In this document: positions 20,063-29,686 of the stretch, piece after piece
Position numbering within the stretch: position 1 is the first letter of the stretch
Layout: every line of letters starts with the position of its first letter
Assembly (NCBI GenBank): GCA_021832305.1
Contig: JAKBLB010000008.1
Coordinates: 2,538-66,537 of the forward strand
Origin: Pseudomonadota bacterium
Lineage (GTDB): Bacteria; Pseudomonadota; Gammaproteobacteria; Burkholderiales; Ferrovaceae
DNA length: 64,000 nt
Direction of reading: 5' to 3'
Notes under the pieces: model-generated
What the model was told of the DNA's origin: nothing
Seen by the model: only the letters and a program-made list of their open reading frames with translations
Databases searched by the model: none
Position numbers and translations under genes: made by a program

Positions 20063-21511
20063 ATGGCGACATTGCCCAGCATTTTGGTTATAGACGACGA
20101 AATACGTTCACAGGAATCCTTGCGACGCACCCTGGAAGAAGACTTTACCGTATTTATCGCTTCCGGCGCGCAGGATGGTCGTACGATCATGGAACGCGAT
20201 TCCGTGCAGGTCGTGTTATGCGATCAGCGCATGCCGGAAATGACGGGGGTCGAATTTTTGCGGGAGGTGCGCGAGCGTTGGCCTGATACGGTTCGGATCA
20301 TCATCTCCGGCTATACTGAAACGCAAGACATCATCGCGGGAGTCAACGAGGCGGGCATCTATCAGTACATCCTGAAGCCCTGGCATCCGGAATCCTTGCT
20401 GTTGACCGTGCGAGCTGCCGCACAGTTGTATGACCTGCAACAGCAAAGCCAGAATATGAATCTGGAATTGCGCACCGTCGAACCGATATTGCGTCAGCGT
20501 GTAGAAAAGAAACACGAAAAACTGCGGGATTATTTTGAGTTTTCCCGCATTACTCGTGCAGCGGCCAGTCCGTTGAATGCGGTGATCGAGATGGCTGCGC
20601 GCGTTGCCGGTTGTGACGTTTCAGTGCATATTGCGGGGGAATCCGGTACCGGAAAGGAGTTGATCGGACGTGCCATCCATTATTCCAGCCCGCGTTCAGG
20701 GCGGGCATTCGTCATTGAAAATTGCGGCGCCATGTCCGATCAATTGCTTGAATCCGAACTGTTCGGTCACAAGCGCGGAAGTTTTACCGGTGCCTTCGAA
20801 GATCGCATCGGCTTGTTCGAGCAGGCCGATGGCGGCACAATTTTTCTGGATGAGATCGGTGATACATCGCCGGCATTTCAGGTCAAACTATTGCGTGTGC
20901 TGCAGGAAGGAGAGATTCGTTCGGTCGGAAGTTCGCGCTCGCGCAAGGTGAATGTGCGTGTACTTTCCGCAACGAATCGCGATCTCGAAGAAGAAGTGCG
21001 GCGCGGTCGCTTCCGCGCCGATCTCTACTATCGGTTGACCCAGTTTGTATTACCGGTTCCGCCGTTGCGAGAGCGCAAGATGGATATTCCGCTGATTGCT
21101 TACGATTTGCTCAACATTGCCGCGAAAAGCATGGGTAAGGATGTAGCGGGGTTTTCTCCCGAGTCGCTGGATTGTCTTGGGCGCTACCACTGGCCGGGCA
21201 ATGTGCGCGAATTGCAAAATGAGATCATTCGTGCCCTGATGCTGAACGATGATTCCCACATCGGTTCACATCTGCTTTCTGCAAAGGTGTTGCGCGCGGC
21301 ACCGGAAGAGGAGGCAATGGACATGCAGGTGCTTTCCGGAATGAATGGCAGTCTCAAGGAGCGCATGGAGTTGCTGGAAGCGCGTGTGCTGCGCGAAACG
21401 TTGATCCGCTTGCGCTGGAACAAGACCAGTGCTGCGGCCGAACTGGGGCTGTCGCGTGTGGGCTTGCGCAGCAAGTTATCCCGCTATGGACTGGAGAAGA
21501 AAACTGAATAA
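20063..21511 (+). CDS. hoxA: NtrC-family sigma-54-dependent response regulator HoxA/HupR
   Basis: Receiver domain (LVIDDE, CDQRMPEM), AAA+ (GESGTGKELIGRAIH, GSFTGA), C-terminal HTH. Confidence 0.93.
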   Translation: MATLPSILVIDDEIRSQESLRRTLEEDFTVFIASGAQDGRTIMERDSVQVVLCDQRMPEMTGVEFLREVRERWPDTVRIIISGYTETQDIIAGVNEAGIYQYILKPWHPESLLLTVRAAAQLYDLQQQSQNMNLELRTVEPILRQRVEKKHEKLRDYFEFSRITRAAASPLNAVIEMAARVAGCDVSVHIAGESGTGKELIGRAIHYSSPRSGRAFVIENCGAMSDQLLESELFGHKRGSFTGAFEDRIGLFEQADGGTIFLDEIGDTSPAFQVKLLRVLQEGEIRSVGSSRSRKVNVRVLSATNRDLEEEVRRGRFRADLYYRLTQFVLPVPPLRERKMDIPLIAYDLLNIAAKSMGKDVAGFSPESLDCLGRYHWPGNVRELQNEIIRALMLNDDSHIGSHLLSAKVLRAAPEEEAMDMQVLSGMNGSLKERMELLEARVLRETLIRLRWNKTSAAAELGLSRVGLRSKLSRYGLEKKTE

Positions 21512-22523
21512 CGTCACCCATCGTGAGCCGCTCAATTTGCTTTGGCTACAGTCTGGCGGTTGTGGCGGCTGTACCCTGTCGCTGTTGAACGCCGATTGCA
21601 GCAATCTGTTCGATACATTGGCGGGATTTGGCATTCGCTTGCTGTGGCATCCTTCACTGTCGGAAGGGAGCGCGACAGAGGCACGTAGCATCATCGATGA
21701 CTGCATGAGCGGCGCGACGCCTCTTGACATCCTCTGTCTGGAAGGCGCGGTTTTGCGTGGTCCGCACGGCAGCGGCGGCTTTCACCGGACAACCGGCGGT
21801 GATTCCATGATGTCGATAATCAGGCGGCTCGCAGGCATTGCGCGCCATACCGTGGCAGTGGGGAGTTGTGCGGCTTTCGGCGGGGTCACCGCCGCAGGGT
21901 GTAATCCTTCGGATGCCTGTGGCCTGCAATTCGAGGGCGACTCTCCTGGCGGTTTGCTGGGGTGGGATCATCGGGACAGCAGCGGCTTGCCCGTCGTCAA
22001 TATTGCCGGTTGTCCAACGCATCCCAACTGGGTCATTGAAACGCTGGCCGCGTTAGCCTCAGGTGGATTGAATGGGCAGTGCCTCGATATTTTTCAGCGC
22101 CCGCGTATGTATGCGGATCATCTGGTGCATCATGGGTGCACCCGCAATGAGTTCTACGAATTCAAAGCCAGTGCGCACAGGCCGTCCGATCTTGGCTGTT
22201 TGATGGAAAATCTCGGTTGCAAGGGCACGCAGGCGCATGCCGACTGCAACATACGTCTGTGGAATGGCGAAGGTTCCTGTGTTCGCGGTGGCTATGCCTG
22301 CATTGCGTGTACGGAACCAGGTTTTGAAGAGCCGGGACATTTGTTCGCTGAAACACCGAAGCTTGGCGGTATCCCCATTGGTTTGCCCATCGACATGCCG
22401 AAGGCATGGTTCGTGGTACTTGCTTCGCTGTCCAAATCGGCTACGCCAAAACGTGTCAAGGAAAATGCGGTGGCCGATCATCAGGTTGTGGTTCCCGCCG
22501 TAAAAAGGATGCGGCCAAAATGA
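21486..22523 (+). CDS. hoxB: Regulatory (H2-sensing) [NiFe]-hydrogenase small subunit HoxB/HupU
   Basis: LQSGGCGGCTLSLLNAD; no Tat signal; next to hoxA/hoxC. Confidence 0.93.
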   Translation: MDWRRKLNNVTHREPLNLLWLQSGGCGGCTLSLLNADCSNLFDTLAGFGIRLLWHPSLSEGSATEARSIIDDCMSGATPLDILCLEGAVLRGPHGSGGFHRTTGGDSMMSIIRRLAGIARHTVAVGSCAAFGGVTAAGCNPSDACGLQFEGDSPGGLLGWDHRDSSGLPVVNIAGCPTHPNWVIETLAALASGGLNGQCLDIFQRPRMYADHLVHHGCTRNEFYEFKASAHRPSDLGCLMENLGCKGTQAHADCNIRLWNGEGSCVRGGYACIACTEPGFEEPGHLFAETPKLGGIPIGLPIDMPKAWFVVLASLSKSATPKRVKENAVADHQVVVPAVKRMRPK

Positions 22524-23968
22524 AACGTATGGTGGTCGGTCCGTTCAATCGGGTGGAAGGTGACCTCGAAGTCATGCTGGATGTCGTCGATGGACGGGTG
22601 CAGGCGGCTTATGTGAATTCACCCATGTATCGCGGTTTTGAGCAGATCCTCAAGGAAAAGCATCCGCTGGATGCGCTGGTGTATGTGCCGCGTATTTGTG
22701 GTATCTGCTCAGTGGCACAGTCGGCAGCATCGGCCCAGGCACTGGCTCATGCGATGGGTTTGCAGCCGCCTGAAAATGGCCAACTGGTGGCTAACCTGAC
22801 GCTTGCCGCAGAGAATCTGGCTGATCATTTGAGCCATTTTTACCTGTTCTTCATGCCGGATTTTGCGCGCTCTTTTTATCAGGGACGCCCATGGTTTGAC
22901 GAGGCTCAAGCGCGTTTCAAAGCCGTCAGCGGTAGCGCCATGGCTGCCGTGTTGCCCGCACGGGCGAAATTCTTGCATCTGATGGGCTATCTCGCGGGGA
23001 AATGGCCGCACACCCTGTCGTTGCAACCGGGCGGTTCGTCCCGTCCGCTGGAACAGGGAGAGCAAATCCGGCTGACAATATTGCTGGCGGAATTTCGCTC
23101 ATTTCTGGAGCGGACATTGTTTGGGGACAAACTGGAAACGGTGGCAAATCTGGATTCCGAGTCCGTCCTTCTGGCATGGATGGACAGGCTTGCGAGATCG
23201 GCCGACTTTCCGCGTTTCCTTGCGATGGCGTATGACCTGAAGTTGCATGAACAGGGACGGGCCAGTGATCGTTTCATGAGTTATGGCGCATATCCTGAAG
23301 GTGACGACAACTTGCTCCCTTCAGGATCATGGGAAAACGGCAAACTGTGTCCGCTGGATATTTCGGCGATACGCGAAGATGTTTCGCATAGCTGGATGGA
23401 GGGCGAAGCCGCACTTGCGCCTGCCGCAGGTCATACCCTGCCGCAACCCGGCAAGGCCGGGGCCTATTCCTGGTGCAAATCTCCCAGACTGGACGGTCGT
23501 GTGGTTGAAACCGGCGCACTGGCCAGGCAATTGGTGGCAGGTCACCCATTGGTGCGGGATCTCGTGGCGCGCTACGGCGGCAATGTGACGGCGCGCGTGG
23601 TTGCGCGCATGCTGGAAATCGCCCGCATGGTGCCGGTGATGGAGGAGTGGGTGCGACGCATACGTCCCGGCGAACCGTTTTGTCAGACCACGACGGCATT
23701 GGAGGATGCGAGCGGCATAGGTTTGATCGAAGCCGCGCGCGGCAGCCTGGGTCATTGGCTGGAGGTACGGCAGGGCAGGATACACAACTACCAGATCATT
23801 GCGCCGACTACCTGGAACTTCTCTCCGCGTGATGCGGCAGGTGAACCCGGTGCGCTGGAACAAGCGCTGGTTGGCGTTCGGATTGAAGAAAATGACGAGG
23901 GTGCTCCGGTTACAGTGCAGCATGTGGTGCGGTCGTTCGATCCATGCATGGTGTGTACGGTGCATTGA
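22520..23968 (+). CDS. hoxC: Regulatory [NiFe]-hydrogenase large subunit HoxC/HupV
   Basis: RICGICSVAQSAA; ends in SFDPCMVCTVH-stop with no C-terminal cleavable extension. Confidence 0.94.
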   Translation: MKRMVVGPFNRVEGDLEVMLDVVDGRVQAAYVNSPMYRGFEQILKEKHPLDALVYVPRICGICSVAQSAASAQALAHAMGLQPPENGQLVANLTLAAENLADHLSHFYLFFMPDFARSFYQGRPWFDEAQARFKAVSGSAMAAVLPARAKFLHLMGYLAGKWPHTLSLQPGGSSRPLEQGEQIRLTILLAEFRSFLERTLFGDKLETVANLDSESVLLAWMDRLARSADFPRFLAMAYDLKLHEQGRASDRFMSYGAYPEGDDNLLPSGSWENGKLCPLDISAIREDVSHSWMEGEAALAPAAGHTLPQPGKAGAYSWCKSPRLDGRVVETGALARQLVAGHPLVRDLVARYGGNVTARVVARMLEIARMVPVMEEWVRRIRPGEPFCQTTTALEDASGIGLIEAARGSLGHWLEVRQGRIHNYQIIAPTTWNFSPRDAAGEPGALEQALVGVRIEENDEGAPVTVQHVVRSFDPCMVCTVH

Positions 23969-23972
23969 TGTG

Positions 23973-25322
23973 ATGATGGATTCCGATAAATCCCCTTTTA
24001 CACACCTGACCTCGACCACACCGCCAGAGGCGATGTCCGAGTCCATATGGGTCGACGTGGTACACAGGATGGACGAGGTATACAACGAGTTGCTGCAACA
24101 TGAAGTGGATCTGGAACAGAAAAATTACGAACTGGAAGAATCGCAACAATTTATTTTCAGTGTACTTGCCTCAATGTCGGATTTACTGGTGGTATGTGAC
24201 CGGCATGAAATGATAGAGGAAGTGAATCAGTCGCTCATCGATTTCACTGGAAAGCGCAAAGATGAACTCAAGGGAATCAGTTTGTTATCCCTGTTCGCAG
24301 AGCCTGATTCCTGTACGGCGGTAGAACGCGTCATTGCACGACTGGCTACCGAACCCGCGCATGATCTGGAGTTGCAGTTCCGCACCCGCGATGGGGGCGC
24401 CACTCCGGTTGCACTCAACTTCACCCCTCGTTTGTCCGGGACTGGCAAGTTGCTGGGGATCGTGATCACTGGCAGGCCGGTAGGTGAACTGCGTCGCGCC
24501 TATCATGCATTGCGCGAGACGCATGACGAACTCAAACGCACCCAGCAGCAGTTGTTGCAATCGGAAAAGATGGCCTCTCTGGGCCGGTTGGTGGCGGGTG
24601 TGGCGCATGAACTCAACAACCCGATCAGTTTCGTGTTGGGCAATGTACATGCCATGCGTCGCTATACGACGCGCTTCAAGCAATATCTCGATGCAATGCA
24701 TGACGGTGCCAGTCACGAGACATTGGCAACATTGCGCGAACGGTTGCGTATAGATCACATTTTAAGCGACCTCGCCCCTTTGCTGGACGGCGCGATCGAG
24801 GGCGCTGAGCGCACACGCGATATCGTCGATGGCCTGAAGCGTTTTTCGGCTACCGATCGCAATGAAAATGTGACATTCAATCTGACTGAAATCATTGAAA
24901 GATCGGTGCATTGGGTTACGCGGGCGACCCCCGCAAAATTTCGCGTCAAGACCAGATTACCAGATGACCTGCCGGTCACGGGTTCCCCGGGACAGATGCA
25001 GCAGGTCATCATCAATCTCATTCAGAATGCCGCCGATGCAACAGATCATCATGAGGAGCCATTGCTGGAAGTATCGGCACGGGAAGAGAACGGCGAGATC
25101 ATCGTACTGTTTCACGACAACGGTTCCGGCATTGCGCCTGATGCACTGGATAAAATGTTTGATCCTTTTTACACCACCAAACCGGTCGGCAAGGGAACGG
25201 GCCTTGGTTTGTCCATCAGTTACGGCATCATTGAACGTCATGGCGGAAAACTTTCCGTCAATAATCGGCAACAGGGCGGTGCTGAGTTTATGCTTCGATT
25301 GCCGCGAACATCGGATTCTTGA
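23973..25322 (+). CDS. hoxJ: PAS-domain sensor histidine kinase HoxJ/HupT
   Basis: H box GVAHELNNPISFVLGN; N box NLIQNAADA; G boxes DNGSGI and GTGLGLSIS. Confidence 0.9.
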   Translation: MMDSDKSPFTHLTSTTPPEAMSESIWVDVVHRMDEVYNELLQHEVDLEQKNYELEESQQFIFSVLASMSDLLVVCDRHEMIEEVNQSLIDFTGKRKDELKGISLLSLFAEPDSCTAVERVIARLATEPAHDLELQFRTRDGGATPVALNFTPRLSGTGKLLGIVITGRPVGELRRAYHALRETHDELKRTQQQLLQSEKMASLGRLVAGVAHELNNPISFVLGNVHAMRRYTTRFKQYLDAMHDGASHETLATLRERLRIDHILSDLAPLLDGAIEGAERTRDIVDGLKRFSATDRNENVTFNLTEIIERSVHWVTRATPAKFRVKTRLPDDLPVTGSPGQMQQVIINLIQNAADATDHHEEPLLEVSAREENGEIIVLFHDNGSGIAPDALDKMFDPFYTTKPVGKGTGLGLSISYGIIERHGGKLSVNNRQQGGAEFMLRLPRTSDS

Positions 25323-25334
25323 TCAGGAGAAATC

Positions 25335-26144
25335 ATGGTAACCGAGAGCATTTATCCGTTGATCGCGCTGGCTTTTGCATTGGGACTGAAGCATGGGATG
25401 GATGCCGATCATCTTGCAACGATAGACGGCTTGACCCGTTTCAATACCTCAGCGGGACGCAGGCGTCTGGCACGCTTATGCGGATTCCTGTTTTCGCTCG
25501 GGCACGGTGTCGTGGTATGTATCGTGGCAGTTGCTGCCGAACTGTTGTTTCACCCTGCCTCCGCGCCCTCCTGGATCGATGACTTTGGTACGCTGGTGTC
25601 GGCATTCTTTCTATTGTTGCTGGGGATGATCAATCTGTATGCCGTATTCTCCACCCCCTCGCACGAAATGGTGAGATTGGCAGGAATCAAAGGGCGTTGG
25701 CTGAAGAACTTGAGGAATGCAGGCCATCCGGTGCTGATTGCACTGGTGGGCGCCTTGTTCGCGTTATCCTTTGATACACTTTCCCAGGCGGCATTTTTTT
25801 CCGTCACTGCGGTACGATTCGGAGGCACGGCTTACGCTTTGTTGTTGGCCGTCTGTTTCATGATCGGCATGATGGTCACCGACGCCGTGAATGGATTGTG
25901 GATTTCGCACCTGTTGCAGCGCGCTGATGCCAGTGCCCGTACAACTTCGCGCATCATGGGAGTCACCGTGGCGCTACTCAGCCTCACGGTGGCAGGATTA
26001 GGTCTGTCGCGCCGCTTTCTGCCGGTAACGGCGGCCTGGCAGGAAGGACGCGAATTGCTCATCGGCGCATCCGTCATCGCGGTGGTCGCAGTCAGTTACC
26101 TGTTTTCCCTGTATCGGCAACAGCGTTCCCTGGTCTCCTTTTGA
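25335..26144 (+). CDS. hoxN: NiCoT-type nickel permease (short HoxN/HupN-like)
   Basis: GLKHGMDADHLATIDGLTR (HX4DH signature), FSLGHGVVV, LSFDT; multi-TM; end of the hox operon. Confidence 0.8.
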   Translation: MVTESIYPLIALAFALGLKHGMDADHLATIDGLTRFNTSAGRRRLARLCGFLFSLGHGVVVCIVAVAAELLFHPASAPSWIDDFGTLVSAFFLLLLGMINLYAVFSTPSHEMVRLAGIKGRWLKNLRNAGHPVLIALVGALFALSFDTLSQAAFFSVTAVRFGGTAYALLLAVCFMIGMMVTDAVNGLWISHLLQRADASARTTSRIMGVTVALLSLTVAGLGLSRRFLPVTAAWQEGRELLIGASVIAVVAVSYLFSLYRQQRSLVSF

Positions 26145-26202
26145 GGTAACCGGTCACTGAGTGGCATCGTTATACGGTAGCGGGCAAGCGGGTAGGTAAA
26201 AG

Positions 26203-26544
26203 TCATGCGATGCACTCAATCAGCGACTCGCGCACGATGGTGAGTTTGTGATTGGCACTGTGTATGATGATTTGTGGCCAGACCCGATGCAAAAACGCAA
26301 ACAGGTCGCGCATTCGCATATTGCCAATGCGCAACTGAATCACGCGGGGTGGAGGTTCTGTCAGCATGATCCGATCAGAAAAGTCGGCATCTTTACTGAC
26401 GATGGTAAGGTTATGCTGCTGCGCATATTGCCAGATGGCTGTATCAGGCAAATCATCACCAATATCAAAAACGTGGGCGTAATCTTTTCCTTGCCACAAC
26501 GCGAAACGGTAAGGCAAGTTCGCATCGATCAAGAATTGAGTCAT
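26203..26544 (-). CDS. DUF5615-type PIN-like toxin candidate
   Basis: MTQFLIDANLPYRFALW...HVFDIGDDLPDTAIWQYAQQHNLTIVSKDADFSDR. Confidence 0.8.
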   Translation of the reverse strand: MTQFLIDANLPYRFALWQGKDYAHVFDIGDDLPDTAIWQYAQQHNLTIVSKDADFSDRIMLTEPPPRVIQLRIGNMRMRDLFAFLHRVWPQIIIHSANHKLTIVRESLIECIA

Positions 26545-26786
26545 CAGGCGACCATCGCCATGTCGTAACGCTGCCCCATGACATGCGTGGCAAAGCGCAA
26601 GCACGCGCGGATATCTTCGGATTCCAGACTTGGATATTGCTCAAGAATATCTGCCTCGTTGTCTCCTTCACTCAAATAGCCAAGAATGGTCTGCACGGTA
26701 ATCCTTTTGCCACGCAACGTAGGCTTGCCGTTGCAAATTTCCGGATCAAGAGTTATGCGTCCGTCAAAGTAACTGTGTGTGGTCAC
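26544..26786 (-). CDS. DUF433-family antitoxin candidate
   Basis: ITLDPEICNGKPTLRGKRITVQTILGYLSEGDNEADILEQYPSLESEDIRACL; GTG start with upstream AAGGA; stop overlaps the toxin ATG by 1 nt (TGATG). Confidence 0.85.
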   Translation of the reverse strand: MTTHSYFDGRITLDPEICNGKPTLRGKRITVQTILGYLSEGDNEADILEQYPSLESEDIRACLRFATHVMGQRYDMAMVA

Positions 26787-26797
26787 GATGATATCCT

Positions 26798-26824
26798 TTC
26801 AATTCATTGAATTAGACAATTCAA
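26798..26824. promoter_or_regulatory. Overlapping palindromes upstream of the DUF433/DUF5615 operon (candidate operator)
   Basis: TTCAAT-TC-ATTGAA overlaps TTGAATT-AGAC-AATTCAA; 12-38 bp upstream of the GTG start. Confidence 0.6.
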
Positions 26825-26965
26825 CTTGCCCTGTGCTGACGAAACCGGTCCCGCCGGGGTGGTGGCGCTTCGATTCGTCAGAGAATTCGCTGTCGCATCC
26901 AGTGCACCGGATAAACCGGTGGCTTGCCGGAGCGGTCTTGCAGCCCTGCCAGATCTTCAAAAGTC

Positions 26966-26999
26966 GTTTTAACGAAAAACACTAGTTGTTTTAACGAAA
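26966..26999. repeat. Direct repeat pair GTTTTAACGAAA, 22-bp start-to-start
   Basis: Copies at 26966-26977 and 26988-26999, next to the tRNA-Leu 3' end. Confidence 0.6.
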
Positions 27000-27034
27000 T
27001 AGTTCAACTGGATTGAAGTTGTTTGAAAGTTTGA

Positions 27035-27121
27035 TGGTGCCCGGGGCCGGACTCGAACCGGCACACTGTCGCCAGCGTCAGATTTTGAGTCTGATGCGTC
27101 TACCAATTTCGCCACCCGGGC
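27035..27121 (-). tRNA. tRNA-Leu(CAA)
   Basis: Reverse complement GCCCGGGTGGCGAAATTGGTAGACGCA...TCAGA-CTCAAAA-TCTGA...GGTTCGAGTCC...CCCGGGCACCA; long variable arm; 7-bp acceptor; encoded CCA. Confidence 0.95.
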
Positions 27122-27147
27122 AATAGCCGTGCATTATAATGCGCTTC

Positions 27148-29293
<2,146 letters not shown>

Positions 29294-29334
29294 TCCTATC
29301 GTGTTAGAATCGTGAAGTTTTTTTGGAGAGACTC

Positions 29335-29652
29335 ATGCTGATCGAAAATGCTTTTGCCGATGTGCTCGGTGGTGGATCCACCCCTGACATGGGTATCAAC
29401 CTGTTCTTCATCGCGTTCATGTTTCTGGCGCTTTATTTCATGATCATCCGTCCCCAGTTGAAGCGTCAGAAAGAGCAGAAATCCTTGCTGGAGTCCCTGA
29501 GCAAGGGGGATGAGGTCGTGGTGGGCGGGATTGTCGGCAAGATTGTCGAAATCGATGCCAATTTCGTCCGTCTCGAAGTGGCCAAGGGGACCGTGATCCA
29601 GGTTCAACGCTCGGCTGTCAGCAATTTGTTGCCCAAGGGAAGTCTCAAATAA
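29335..29652 (+). CDS. yajC: Preprotein translocase subunit YajC
   Basis: FFIAFMFLALYFMIIRPQLKRQKE. Confidence 0.95.
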   Translation: MLIENAFADVLGGGSTPDMGINLFFIAFMFLALYFMIIRPQLKRQKEQKSLLESLSKGDEVVVGGIVGKIVEIDANFVRLEVAKGTVIQVQRSAVSNLLPKGSLK

Positions 29653-29686
29653 TAAACCGGCCCCGAAGGCCCCACCAGGAATTTTG

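Noticed and set aside
18982-20190. 402-aa minus-strand ORF opposite hypE
   Set aside because: Antisense shadow with atypical composition; hypE is well supported.
1-27034. A second copy of the tRNA-Leu 3' end as an attachment site for an island
   Set aside because: I could not find a duplicate of the tRNA 3' segment in the window, and no integrase gene is present, so a mobile-element call is not supported.
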